Source of the DNA: Eubacterium_B sp034180045
Lineage (GTDB): Bacteria > Bacillota > Clostridia > Peptostreptococcales > Anaerovoracaceae
Assembly (NCBI GenBank): GCA_034180045.1
Contig: JAXFOY010000018.1
Span: 1-64,000 of the forward strand
Direction of reading: 5' to 3'
DNA: 64,000 nt
Shown here: one piece after another, positions 16,699-26,337 of the stretch
Layout of the letters: every line of letters starts with the position of its first letter
How positions within the stretch are numbered: position 1 is the first letter of the stretch
Notes under the pieces: generated by a model
What the model was told of the DNA's origin: nothing
The model's input: the letters and a program-made list of their open reading frames with translations, nothing else
Databases searched by the model: none
Made by a program: the position numbers and the translations under genes

Positions 16699-18336
16699 AT
16701 GAAAAACAGAATCGAAAAAATTTTAACAGAACTCGTCGCTTGTCAGAGCATCAGCGGTACGGCTAAAGAACTGACATCCGAGAATTATGTTTACGAATTT
16801 ATCAGGGAGATTCCATACTTTAAGGAACATCCTGAACTGTACGGCTTCCATAAGGTCCCAAACGATCCATTTAACCGTGCCGTTCCTTACGCTCTGGTTG
16901 TAGGCAACAGTAAAGACACAGTTATAATGTCAGGACATATAGATGTAGTTTCTACCGAAGTATACGGCGATGCGGAGCCGCTCGCATTCAGTATGGGTGC
17001 CGAGCTTGAGGCAAAGCTTGCAACAAAAGAGCTAAACGATATACAGAGAGCCGACTTGGAATCCGGTGAATGGTTCTGGGGTCGCGGCGTGGCTGACATG
17101 AAAGCCGGAGTTACCTTGGCGATGGTCTTGCTCGAAAAGTATGCGGCTCTTGCTCAAGAAGGTAAGCTTGAGGGTTCTTTCCTGTTTTCAGCTGTTCCCG
17201 ACGAAGAATGCTATTCGGCAGGAATGAGGGCGATAATGCCTAAGTTTTTAGAACTGAAAAAAGAGCATTCGCTAAACTTTAAGCTTTTGATAGATCCTGA
17301 ACCGGCCTCTGAAGACGGTTCCGCTCAAGTTCTTTCTCTGGGCTCGATAGGTAAGATAATGCCTGTAATAATGACCCAGGGGGCAGTTGCTCACATAGGG
17401 CATTGCTATAACGGGATGTCATCCCTGAATATGCTCACCGGTATATACCAAAGAACCGGTGGAAGCCTTGACTTTGTCGATGTATACGAAGACGAATCCT
17501 CCATGCCTCTAAACTGGCAGTATATGAGAGATATAAAGGAAACCTATGACGTTTCCCTTCCATTCCGTTCAAGCGGCTATATGACAGTTCTCAGTTTCAA
17601 AACTACCATTTCCGAAACACTTGCCAAGCTAAAGAAGATTTCCGAAGAAGTCTTCGATGATGAAGTGCGCAAGCTGAATAATCAATACCAGGAATTCAAA
17701 AAGAATAATCGATTTGAAACCAAGGATAAAATCTACTATCCTACTTGCGTTTATACGGTTTCCGAGCTTTGTGAAGAACTTCGCAGAAAAAACGGCAACG
17801 ACTTTGATAAGTTCTACAGCGACCTTTACAGCGAAGCCGGCGCTTTGATTTCACAAGGCAAGAGTTATCCTGACGCGACAATATATTTAATGGATAAACT
17901 TCTAAGTTATGCGGATATAAAGCAACCCCTTGTGCTCATAGGTATTGCACCGCCATACTATCCGGCTACCCATAGCGATTTAATTCCGGGGCGTGAGGGA
18001 TATGGAAGCAAGGTATTTGAATTTGCAAAAAAACTTTCGGAGGAAAAGTTCGCGCAAAAACTTACTTCAGAGCACTACTTCACAGGAATCTCCGATAACA
18101 GCTACACTTCCATTCCTGATTTGGACTTTGACGAAATAACGGCAAACTACCCGATGTGGGGAAGCGCATACAGCCTTGATTTTGAGGCGATAAAAGAGAT
18201 TTCCGTTCCATCAATTCTCTACGGACCTATAGGCAGAGAATACCATCAGTGGACAGAGAGAGTTAATAAACACAGCCTTCTTGATGTAATGCCGGAAATG
18301 TTACAAAGCGTTATCGAGTTTGCCTGGAAAAATTAA
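16699..18336 (+). CDS. RocB-like M20 metallohydrolase (paralog 1)
   Basis: This 545-residue protein belongs to the RocB branch of the M20 zinc peptidases/deacylases, named after a Bacillus arginine-utilisation gene whose reaction is not established. The metal site is complete: H80 and D82 (SGHIDVV), D133 (RGVADMKAG) and D168-E169-E170 (PDEEC). The C-terminal part differs from ordinary M20 enzymes, with an insert of about 150 residues and PPYYPATHSD, typical of RocB. It is the first of three RocB-like genes in a plus-strand cluster with another M20 enzyme, an amidohydrolase and a symporter. The substrate is probably a peptide or N-acylated amino acid (inference). Confidence 0.85.
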   Translation: MKNRIEKILTELVACQSISGTAKELTSENYVYEFIREIPYFKEHPELYGFHKVPNDPFNRAVPYALVVGNSKDTVIMSGHIDVVSTEVYGDAEPLAFSMGAELEAKLATKELNDIQRADLESGEWFWGRGVADMKAGVTLAMVLLEKYAALAQEGKLEGSFLFSAVPDEECYSAGMRAIMPKFLELKKEHSLNFKLLIDPEPASEDGSAQVLSLGSIGKIMPVIMTQGAVAHIGHCYNGMSSLNMLTGIYQRTGGSLDFVDVYEDESSMPLNWQYMRDIKETYDVSLPFRSSGYMTVLSFKTTISETLAKLKKISEEVFDDEVRKLNNQYQEFKKNNRFETKDKIYYPTCVYTVSELCEELRRKNGNDFDKFYSDLYSEAGALISQGKSYPDATIYLMDKLLSYADIKQPLVLIGIAPPYYPATHSDLIPGREGYGSKVFEFAKKLSEEKFAQKLTSEHYFTGISDNSYTSIPDLDFDEITANYPMWGSAYSLDFEAIKEISVPSILYGPIGREYHQWTERVNKHSLLDVMPEMLQSVIEFAWKN

Positions 18337-18386
18337 GCGCAGACTGAAGTTATACATTTATGGCAGGAATTTAGAGGGAATGGCTT

Positions 18387-19628
18387 ATGGATAAATTTAC
18401 GAATAACCCCATAACTCAGGAAAAGGTTATATCTCTACTAAGAAACCTCATAGCTGTCAAAAGCCCTTACTTTCACGAACACGAAGTTATGGAATTCACG
18501 AATTCATGGTTGAACAATCACGGAGTTCCGTCTCGAATACATAGCTACTACGATAATATTGCAACAAAATTTCATGGAGAAAATGTTTGTGGAGGTATAG
18601 ATAGCGGAAAACCGGGACCTACAGTATATTTGGGCGGGCATTTGGATACGGTTAATCTTTGTGAGGGTTGGACCAAGCCCCCGTTCGACGGGGTTATAGA
18701 AGGAGAATATATGTATGGTGTCGGCAGCCTTGACATGAAATCGGGTTGCTGTGCGATTATGCTTGCGCTTGAAGAATTCATCAAAAACTATAAAGACAGC
18801 TTTGTAGGCAAAATAATATACCAGTTTGCATCTGACGAAGAAGGTCCTTATGGACTCGGCACCGTAGCTTTGATTAAAGACAAAGTCGACGGACTTACAG
18901 ATTCTATAGATTTTGCTATCATAGCAGAACCTTCGGCAGGGTTTACAGGCGGCAAGCACCCTAATATATGCTTAGGCGCCAAAGGCGGATATAACTATAC
19001 AATTAAGCTTCTTGGGAAGTCTTCACATGCAGCCATGCCGGAACTTGGAATCAATGCGGTCGAAGAGGCGGCTCAAGTAATTCTGAAATTAAAAGAAATA
19101 GAGCCTGTTTTAGACGAACACCTCGGCGAGTCCTTGCAATGTGTAATCAATATAAAAGGCGGCGGAAACGCCTGTAGCGTTCCGGATTATGCCGAGATTG
19201 AAGTTTTCAGGCATTGCGTCCGAGGAGAAAGCGTAAGTTCTATACGTAACGAGGTTGAAGAAGCAATAAGGCGTGCAGATATTCACAGCAAATGGGAAAT
19301 AGAGTTCAGGCAAGCTTTATCAGATGAATTTGATGGCGGATTTGTGCCGTTCTGTACCGATCCCGAAAACGAGTTTTTGCAAAAGCTCATAGCTTCCACC
19401 ACTAAAGTCTGTGGGCAGGAGCCATCATTTACATATTTTCAAAGTATAGGTGATTTTAACCATATCGGCGGTCTTCTCGCAATACCGACAGTTTTGTTCG
19501 GCGCGGACGGCGATTCATTTCACTCGTGCGATGAAAGGGTTAATTTAAAGTCCGTTGTTGAAATTTCAAACAGTATTTTGGAATTTTTGAAACATACACA
19601 TTTAAGTCAATGGGAGGAAGAAAGATAA
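18387..19628 (+). CDS. M20-family peptidase/deacylase (ArgE/DapE type)
   Basis: This 413-residue co-catalytic zinc hydrolase is of the ArgE/DapE/carboxypeptidase type. It has H85 and D87 (GGHLDTV), D116 (GSLDMKSG) and E151-E152 (SDEEGP), a dimerisation domain with GKSSHAAMPELGINAVEEA, and a late His (DSFHSCDERV). It is shorter than the three RocB-like neighbours and belongs to a different M20 branch. Its TAA overlaps the ATG of the next gene by one base (TAATG), so translation is coupled to the second RocB-like gene. Likely role: cleaving dipeptides or N-acyl amino acids. Confidence 0.85.
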   Translation: MDKFTNNPITQEKVISLLRNLIAVKSPYFHEHEVMEFTNSWLNNHGVPSRIHSYYDNIATKFHGENVCGGIDSGKPGPTVYLGGHLDTVNLCEGWTKPPFDGVIEGEYMYGVGSLDMKSGCCAIMLALEEFIKNYKDSFVGKIIYQFASDEEGPYGLGTVALIKDKVDGLTDSIDFAIIAEPSAGFTGGKHPNICLGAKGGYNYTIKLLGKSSHAAMPELGINAVEEAAQVILKLKEIEPVLDEHLGESLQCVINIKGGGNACSVPDYAEIEVFRHCVRGESVSSIRNEVEEAIRRADIHSKWEIEFRQALSDEFDGGFVPFCTDPENEFLQKLIASTTKVCGQEPSFTYFQSIGDFNHIGGLLAIPTVLFGADGDSFHSCDERVNLKSVVEISNSILEFLKHTHLSQWEEER

Positions 19629-21292
19629 TGAACGAAAATGTAAGAAAGCGCATCGAGGAAATGTCTGTTGATTTCACATCACAGCAAAGCGTTGTAGACA
19701 CAGAGGGCGAAATCCTTATGGCGGAAAAAATTTACGACACTATGAGCGAAATCGACTACTATAAAGAACACCCCGAAAAACTTTACTACATCGACCTTAA
19801 GGATGATTTGCTCGGAAGAAAGATTGTTGTAGCTGAATTAAACGGCGAAAAGAAGCCAAGCGACAAGACAATCGTTCTTATCGGACATTTTGATACAGTT
19901 GGAATTTCTGACTATGGTCCACTAAAAGAGTACTCAACACAGCCGGAAGAATTAATAAAGAGATTCCGTGAGTTAAAACTGCCTGAAGAAGTTCGCGAAG
20001 ATTTAGAGTCGGGACAGTATATGTTCGGACGCGGACTATTCGATATGAAGTCCGGAGACGCTATAATCATCGCTATTATGGAAGAAATAAGCAAGGATAT
20101 CAAGAACTTTGAAGGTAATCTGATTTACGCTGCGGTTTGTGATGAAGAAGGAAACTCGGGCGGAATGCTAAACTTTGTTCCACACCTTGTAAACCTCAAG
20201 AAAGAAAAAGGCTATGATTATCTGGCTATGATAGATACAGATTATATGGCACCTGCATATCCGGGCGATCCGATGAAGTACATCTATGTAGGTACTGTCG
20301 GCAAAATCATGCCTACATTCTACATCGTAGGTAAAGAAACCCATGTGGGAGAATCTTTTGACGGACTTGACCCTAATCAGATTGCTGCACAGCTTACACA
20401 GAGAATCAACCTAAACCCTGAATTCAGCGATACAGTTGACGGAGAAGTAACGCTCCCTCCTATAACGCTAAAACAGCGTGATTTGAAGACGGAGTATTCG
20501 GTTCAGATAGCAAACAAAGCTGTTTTGATGTTCAACTATGCTACACATGACTCGACTCCTGACCAAGTTCTAACAAAGATGAAAGACGCAGGACATGAAT
20601 GCTTCTGTCAAGTGGTAGACACGCTTAACGACAGATATGCAACCTATTGCAGTATGGTAGGCAGAGAGTTCAGAAAGCAGCCATGGGTTGCAAGAACCTT
20701 TACTTATGATGAACTATATAGAGCAGTTAAGGCGGAACTGGGCGATGAGCTTGATACAAAGGTTGCCGCATATATCGAAGAACTTAAGAAAGACACAACT
20801 ATAGATGTAAGAGATAAGTCGCTTAAGATTGTAGATTTCGTTCATGACCTATGGTCTGACAAGGATCCTATCCTGGTAGTTTACTTCACTCCTCCTTACT
20901 ATCCGCATATCCATGTTGATGATAGTACATCCAAAGGAAAAGCTCTTATCGACGCGGTAAACGGTGCAGTTTCATCAGTTAAGGCAGATCCTAACTTTGA
21001 CTATAGCCTAATCAGCAAGAAATTCTTACCATGTATTTCCGACTTAAGCTATGGCGCTGCTCCTAAAGACTCTGCCGTAATCGAAAGGTTCGAGCTAAAT
21101 ACTCCGGGATACGGCGAAGGAAAAATCTATCATCTACCTCTAAATGATATGCAGGTGCTTGATTTACCGGTTGTTGACATCGGAACGGTAGGTAAGGATG
21201 CGCACAAATACACGGAGAGAATCGACACCCGATTCACATTTGAATATACTCCTGAACTGGTATATCGCACCATCCTCAATCTACTAAAATAA
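19628..21292 (+). CDS. RocB-like M20 metallohydrolase (paralog 2)
   Basis: This is a 554-residue RocB-branch M20 protein. Metal and catalytic residues are present: H87 and D89 (IGHFDTVG), D139 (RGLFDMKSG), D172-E173-E174 (CDEEGNSGG), and the RocB-type PPYYPHIHVDDS segment. The start is the ATG overlapping the previous stop; GGGAGG lies about 13 nt upstream. It is closer in sequence to paralog 3 than to paralog 1: both have IGH.DTVG, a TDEL/PEEL segment and a CDEE motif. Confidence 0.85.
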   Translation: MNENVRKRIEEMSVDFTSQQSVVDTEGEILMAEKIYDTMSEIDYYKEHPEKLYYIDLKDDLLGRKIVVAELNGEKKPSDKTIVLIGHFDTVGISDYGPLKEYSTQPEELIKRFRELKLPEEVREDLESGQYMFGRGLFDMKSGDAIIIAIMEEISKDIKNFEGNLIYAAVCDEEGNSGGMLNFVPHLVNLKKEKGYDYLAMIDTDYMAPAYPGDPMKYIYVGTVGKIMPTFYIVGKETHVGESFDGLDPNQIAAQLTQRINLNPEFSDTVDGEVTLPPITLKQRDLKTEYSVQIANKAVLMFNYATHDSTPDQVLTKMKDAGHECFCQVVDTLNDRYATYCSMVGREFRKQPWVARTFTYDELYRAVKAELGDELDTKVAAYIEELKKDTTIDVRDKSLKIVDFVHDLWSDKDPILVVYFTPPYYPHIHVDDSTSKGKALIDAVNGAVSSVKADPNFDYSLISKKFLPCISDLSYGAAPKDSAVIERFELNTPGYGEGKIYHLPLNDMQVLDLPVVDIGTVGKDAHKYTERIDTRFTFEYTPELVYRTILNLLK

Positions 21293-21336
21293 ATACAAAA
21301 TTTCATCATAAACAAATTACATCTGAGGAGGAAAAA

Positions 21337-22980
21337 ATGTTACAAACTGTAGACAAGCTTTTTATCAACGGGAAAATATATTCCATGGAAGCAGAGGGTA
21401 AATGCTACGAAGCCCTTGCCGTCAAAGATGGAAAAATCGCTTTCATTGGAGATACGGCAGCCGCACATGCGAGCTTTGAGGCAGATGAAACCATCGATTT
21501 AGACGGAAAAGTTATGCTCCCCGGTATGGGCGACTCTCATCTTCATTTCTTCGCTTATTGTCAAACGTTCACAACCGTAGACCTTGGAGTTGCGAAATCT
21601 AAAGCACAGGCGCTTGAACTTCTAAAAGCTAAAGCTGCCGAAACTCCGGAAGGAGAGTGGATTAGAGGAAACAATTTTGATCAGTCCAAATGGTCCGATT
21701 GCGAAGACGAAATTCCTACAAGACAGTGGCTGGATGAAGCGAGTGAAAAACACCCTATTGTGATAAAGCGAGTTTGCCTGCATACGGGAGTTGCAAATAC
21801 CAGAGCGCTTGAAAAAGCAGGTATAGGTATAGGCTATGATTTTGGCGACGGAGGGCTTGTAGAGCTGGAAGAAAACGGATATCCGAACGGTATCCTGCGC
21901 GAACAGGCAACAAAGATATTCGACGGTCTGATTCCTGACCCTACAAAGATACCTGAAGTAAAAGCCGAGCTTATGGATAAGGCGCTCAAAGAAGCATCCT
22001 CTGTCGGCATCACTGCAATACACACATTTGCTGCCGAAATTTGGAAATATACAGAGGACTTTGATGACTATCTGAAGCTTGATCACGAAGGAAAACTCCC
22101 ACTAAGAGTCAGCATTTACCTCGACACTCTATATACAAAACCATATCTAACCAAGCGTGAAATGGAAGATCCGTTCCTCAAGGTTAGATATGGCGGATAT
22201 AAGATTTTCTCTGACGGTTCGCTCGGCTCAAGATCAGCTAAGCTTTTTGAACCGTATGAAGATGCACCCGATACGGACGGAATGCTCGTACTCACAGAGG
22301 ACGAATTGAATGAAAGCATGCTAAAAGCCTATGAAATGGGACTTCAGCCTGCCACACATTGTATCGGAGATAAGGGGCTTGACTGCGTTCTAACTGCGAT
22401 TGAGTACACTCTTCAAAAGAGCAGAGAGCACGGAATGACAGAAGCGGAGCAGGCAAACAGAGAGCCGTTCAGAATCATCCACGCTCAAATGGCACGTCCC
22501 GATTTGATTGAGAGAATGAGTAAGCTTCCTGTTATCATTGACATTCAACCAACATTCCTGTGCACTGACGTTCACTGGATAGAGGAGCGAGTTGGCGCTG
22601 AAAGAGCTGCAAACAGCTATCAGTGGAAAACATACATAGAGCATGGACTTATGCTGCTCGGCGGTTCCGATTGCCCTGTAGAAAACTTCTCACCATGGTA
22701 TGGAATATATTCAGCGGTGGTTCGTAAGGATTTAGACGGTTATCCAAAAAACGGCTACCATATGGAAGAAAAGCTTTCCGTTTACGATGCGCTTTGTATG
22801 TTCACAAAAAATATCCCTTATGGAACAGGACAGGAAGACTACTTAGGAACCTTAGAAGTCGGCAAGTTTGCCGATATGGTCGTAATTGACCGCAATATAT
22901 TTGAAATCCCTGAAGAAGATATAGCCAATATCAAAGTTGAAAACACATATCTGGCAGGAAACGAAGTTTATAGAAGATAA
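21337..22980 (+). CDS. YtcJ-like metal-dependent amidohydrolase
   Basis: This 547-residue protein is a member of the YtcJ group of amidohydrolases. The barrel metal ligands are visible: H68 and H70 (DSHLHFF), a mid-barrel KIFSDGSLGSRSAKL, THCIGDKGLD, and GGSDCPVENFSPW near the end. The N- and C-terminal segments form the small beta domain. Known members hydrolyse N-acyl or formamide-type bonds, but most are uncharacterised. The ribosome site GAGGAGG lies just before the ATG, and the gene sits between two RocB-like genes in the same cluster. A paralog is at 33639-35312. Confidence 0.85.
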   Translation: MLQTVDKLFINGKIYSMEAEGKCYEALAVKDGKIAFIGDTAAAHASFEADETIDLDGKVMLPGMGDSHLHFFAYCQTFTTVDLGVAKSKAQALELLKAKAAETPEGEWIRGNNFDQSKWSDCEDEIPTRQWLDEASEKHPIVIKRVCLHTGVANTRALEKAGIGIGYDFGDGGLVELEENGYPNGILREQATKIFDGLIPDPTKIPEVKAELMDKALKEASSVGITAIHTFAAEIWKYTEDFDDYLKLDHEGKLPLRVSIYLDTLYTKPYLTKREMEDPFLKVRYGGYKIFSDGSLGSRSAKLFEPYEDAPDTDGMLVLTEDELNESMLKAYEMGLQPATHCIGDKGLDCVLTAIEYTLQKSREHGMTEAEQANREPFRIIHAQMARPDLIERMSKLPVIIDIQPTFLCTDVHWIEERVGAERAANSYQWKTYIEHGLMLLGGSDCPVENFSPWYGIYSAVVRKDLDGYPKNGYHMEEKLSVYDALCMFTKNIPYGTGQEDYLGTLEVGKFADMVVIDRNIFEIPEEDIANIKVENTYLAGNEVYRR

Positions 22981-22994
22981 GATCGGAGGTAATG

Positions 22995-24656
22995 ATGAGA
23001 CTTGACTCTTACAGTGAAGTGAAACGACTTACCAGCGAAATGGTTGCCATTCCAAGCATCAACAAAGAGCCGGGCGGCGAGAGTGCCGTTGCTCAGTATG
23101 TATATGACTATTTTGCAAGCCTTGATTACTTCAAAAAGCATCCCCAATATATCAAAAAATTCAAGACAAAAAATGACTTTGTAGATAGACATTCCACCTA
23201 TGCCTTTGTAAAGGGCACAAAGGGAAACTCTAACAAAACTGTAATATTAATCGGGCATATAGATACCGTAGGCGTTGATGATTTCATACCTATTAAGGAA
23301 TATGCGTACAATACCGATGAGCTTCCACAGAAGCTTAAGGAAACTTTCGATCTTCCTCAAGAAGTTTTGGACGATATGGAGTCCGGCGAGTATATGTTCG
23401 GTCGCGGCGCCTTAGATATGAAATCGGGGGTTGCCGGTCATATGTACCTGATAAAATATTTTTCAGAGCACCCCGAGGAGCTTGACGGAAACATCCTGCA
23501 AATTGCAGAATGCGACGAAGAAGATAATTCAAAGGGCATCATTACAGCTTTAGATGAATTGGTAGAATTAAAAAAGACCGAAGGATTTGAGTACATAGCT
23601 TGCATCAATGCAGATTACTCTACTAACTACAATCCCGGTGATGAGCACAGATACATCTACTACGGAAGCATAGGCAAACTACTACCCTGCTTTGTTGCAT
23701 TCGGCAAAGAAGCGCATGTAGGACAGGCTTTCAGCGCACTTGACCCTAACCTGCTAATTGCTGAAGTTACTCGTAATATGTCGCTAAATACCGACCTTTG
23801 TGATATAGCGCAAGGTGAAGTTGCCATTCCGCCTATTTCTCTGAAGCAGACGGATACAAAGGTGGGATACACAGTCCAAACGGCGCTTACCGCATTCTCA
23901 TATTACAACTACTTTACGCACGGTCTTGGCCCGGATGAGGTTCTAAAAAAATGTGTTGAGGTCGGTAAGAAATCCTTTGACAACATTATCGCTTACCTGA
24001 ACGAGCAGTATAAGCGCTTCTGCGAACTAAGCGAAGTCAAATTTACCCCGCTTCCTTGGAAATCACGAGTGTATACATGGAATGAATTCTATCAGGAGCT
24101 TGCAGACAAGCACGGTCGGAAATTCATAGACGGCATAGATGCATATGCACACAAGCTGAACGAAGACAATCCTACCTTGGACATGAGACTCTTCAGCCTA
24201 AAAGTTGCAGAGGAAGCATGGAAGTGGCACGAGGATAAATCCCCTGCCCTTGTACTCTTCTTCGGCTCCGTGTATAGCGCCCGCATAGAAATGACGCGCA
24301 AAACGGAAAAGGAAAGAGCTTTACTTGATGCTGTAGAATGTGCTGTAGAAAGGATACGCCCTGACAGCGAACGTCTGATAAAGACGAGAATGTTCTATCC
24401 ATACATTTCAGATTCCAGCTTCATGGCAGTTTGTGATGAACTGTCTTCCGTAAGTGCAATCGAAAACAATATGCCGGCTTGGAATCATAAGTACATACAC
24501 GATATAGAAAAAATACTTGAAATAAATGTTCCGGTGGTTAATATAGGTGCATTTGGAAGAGACGGTCATATGCTCACAGAGCGTGTCGACATGAAACAGA
24601 CCTTCCGCAATGTCCCAAACATCACCTATGAGACGGTTCTCGAACTTCTCAAATAA
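22995..24656 (+). CDS. RocB-like M20 metallohydrolase (paralog 3)
   Basis: This is the third RocB-branch M20 protein, 553 residues. The site residues are H88 and D90 (IGHIDTVG), D141 (RGALDMKSG) and D174-E175-E176 (CDEEDNS). Two ATG codons occur in a row at 22992 and 22995; GGAGG at 22985-22989 fits the second better. In the C-terminal region the PPYY segment of the other paralogs reads FGSVYSARIEM, so the substrate pocket may differ. A hairpin at 24663-24690 follows, partly separating it from the symporter gene. Confidence 0.85.
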   Translation: MRLDSYSEVKRLTSEMVAIPSINKEPGGESAVAQYVYDYFASLDYFKKHPQYIKKFKTKNDFVDRHSTYAFVKGTKGNSNKTVILIGHIDTVGVDDFIPIKEYAYNTDELPQKLKETFDLPQEVLDDMESGEYMFGRGALDMKSGVAGHMYLIKYFSEHPEELDGNILQIAECDEEDNSKGIITALDELVELKKTEGFEYIACINADYSTNYNPGDEHRYIYYGSIGKLLPCFVAFGKEAHVGQAFSALDPNLLIAEVTRNMSLNTDLCDIAQGEVAIPPISLKQTDTKVGYTVQTALTAFSYYNYFTHGLGPDEVLKKCVEVGKKSFDNIIAYLNEQYKRFCELSEVKFTPLPWKSRVYTWNEFYQELADKHGRKFIDGIDAYAHKLNEDNPTLDMRLFSLKVAEEAWKWHEDKSPALVLFFGSVYSARIEMTRKTEKERALLDAVECAVERIRPDSERLIKTRMFYPYISDSSFMAVCDELSSVSAIENNMPAWNHKYIHDIEKILEINVPVVNIGAFGRDGHMLTERVDMKQTFRNVPNITYETVLELLK

Positions 24657-24662
24657 CATAAC

Positions 24663-24690
24663 CGCATGGGAATATACGTATTCTCATGCG
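24663..24690 (+). terminator. Hairpin after the third RocB-like gene
   Basis: CGCATGGGAATA and TATTCTCATGCG form a 12-bp stem with one G-U pair and a tetraloop, followed by a moderately T-rich stretch. It is a weak terminator or a processing site between the hydrolase cluster and the symporter gene. Confidence 0.45.
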
Positions 24691-24801
24691 AATCATCTTA
24701 GTTTTTATCTGTGACAAACCCATGTAGAATGATTATGTCATGGACAAAATAAACAACACGCAAGTTGTATCCGCAATTATTTATTAAGAAAGGAGAAGCA
24801 T

Positions 24802-26214
24802 ATGTTTATTATTAATGCTTTAATTGCCTTTGGTAACTGGTTCTGGGGAACCCCAATCCTAGTTCTTCTCGGTTGTGGCGGACTCTACGTCACCATCAGA
24901 ATTGGTTTTATTCAGTTCCGTCATTTCGGTTATATCTGCTCTCAGACATTTGGTAAGATGTTTTCAAAAACAGACACAGAGGGTGGAGTTTCACCATTTG
25001 CGGCTGCATGCACAGCCCTAGCTTCATCTATTGGTGCTTCTAACATCGTAGGTGTTCCTGTAGCTATCGCACTCGGCGGTCCCGGCGCAATCTTCTGGAT
25101 TTGGGTTATGGCGTTCATCGGCATGGGAACAAAGTATGCCGAGGTAACTCTCGGTCTTATGTACAGAGAAAAGAATGCAGCCGGCGATTATGTCGGTGGA
25201 CCTTATTATTACTGTAGAGGAATTGCTAAGAGCGGTTTTTTCAAAAAAGTCGGTATTTTCTTCGGTACATTCTACGCATTCGGTCTTATGATAGAGCTTA
25301 TTCCATCACTTGCTTCACAGGCTGCTTCAGCAACAAAGCAGGGTGCCGCTCTAGGTATTCCTGAAATGCCGATCGCTATCGCTATCGCTCTTATCACTAT
25401 CGTTGTTTGTATCGGTGGTGTAAAGAGAATCGGTGATGTATGCGACAAACTTGTTCCAATCATGGCTGTTGTTTACCTAATCGGTGCACTTATAATCATT
25501 TTCAAGAATATCGGTGAAGTCCCAAATGCATTCAAAGAAATTTTCGGTTCGGCTTTCACAGGCAGAGCCGCTATGGGCGGATTTGCAGGGGCATCACTTG
25601 GTGCTGCACTTAGATGGGGTTTTGCTCGTGGCTGCTATTCGAACGAAGCAGGTATGGGTACTGCGCCTCAGGGACATGCTGCTGCTATAGTTGATCATCC
25701 TATTAGACAGGGTCTGTGGGGTGTATTCGAAGTAACAGTTGATACAATTATCGTTTGCACAGTTACAGCTCTTGCTGTTCTCGTGTCAGGCGTTTGGACG
25801 GAAAAGGGCATCGATGCAGGAGCACTTGCTCAAGCTGCATTCAGCAAAAACTTCAACCCTACATTTGCCAACTACTTCGTAGGTATCTGTGTATTCCTGT
25901 TCGTACTCTCAACTATCATCGTAGTTGCTTTCTACGGACAAAGACAGGCAGAATTCCTATTCGGTATGGCTTTCAGTAAGGTTTGGATTTGGGTATACAT
26001 CGTTGCTACAGTAGTTGGTGGTCTCGGTTTCGATTTAGGCGTTCTGTATGCGCTGACAGATGCATTCCTGGGACTAATCATCATTCCGAATATGATCGCT
26101 GTTGTATGCATGGCTCCTCAGGTTAAAAAGGCTCAGGACGAGTTCTTTAATACTCCGGGCAAGTACTACTTGGCTGACAAAGCTGCTAAAGCTCAAAAGA
26201 AAGCTGCCAATTAG
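24802..26214 (+). CDS. Sodium:alanine/glycine symporter (AGCS family)
   Basis: This 470-residue multi-spanning membrane protein imports alanine or glycine with sodium. It has the family features FRHFGYICSQTFGK, SSIGASNIVGVPVAIALGGPGAIFWIW, MGTKYAEVTLGLMYRE and GCYSNEAGMGTAPQGHA. The ATG has AAAGGAG upstream. The position after the peptidase cluster suggests uptake of a product or substrate of those enzymes, but the specificity within small neutral (possibly D-) amino acids cannot be read here. Confidence 0.93.
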   Translation: MFIINALIAFGNWFWGTPILVLLGCGGLYVTIRIGFIQFRHFGYICSQTFGKMFSKTDTEGGVSPFAAACTALASSIGASNIVGVPVAIALGGPGAIFWIWVMAFIGMGTKYAEVTLGLMYREKNAAGDYVGGPYYYCRGIAKSGFFKKVGIFFGTFYAFGLMIELIPSLASQAASATKQGAALGIPEMPIAIAIALITIVVCIGGVKRIGDVCDKLVPIMAVVYLIGALIIIFKNIGEVPNAFKEIFGSAFTGRAAMGGFAGASLGAALRWGFARGCYSNEAGMGTAPQGHAAAIVDHPIRQGLWGVFEVTVDTIIVCTVTALAVLVSGVWTEKGIDAGALAQAAFSKNFNPTFANYFVGICVFLFVLSTIIVVAFYGQRQAEFLFGMAFSKVWIWVYIVATVVGGLGFDLGVLYALTDAFLGLIIIPNMIAVVCMAPQVKKAQDEFFNTPGKYYLADKAAKAQKKAAN

Positions 26215-26270
26215 TATAGTCCGAAACCTAATTACCATTTAATTTTTAACTACTAAATTTAACTACATGA

Positions 26271-26312
26271 TATAATCTTGCGTGATGAAGCGGGGACGAA
26301 CATCGTTCCCGC
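26271..26312 (+). promoter_or_regulatory. Promoter and 5' leader hairpin of the small membrane protein gene
   Basis: TGATATAAT (extended -10; TATAAT at 26271-26276) places the start point near 26283. The stem GCGGGGACGA / TCGTTCCCGC (26290-26312, one G-U pair, 3-nt loop) would form at the very 5' end of the transcript, before the ribosome site at about 26325. Confidence 0.5.
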
Positions 26313-26337
26313 TATTCTATCTATAGGAGAAGATAAA

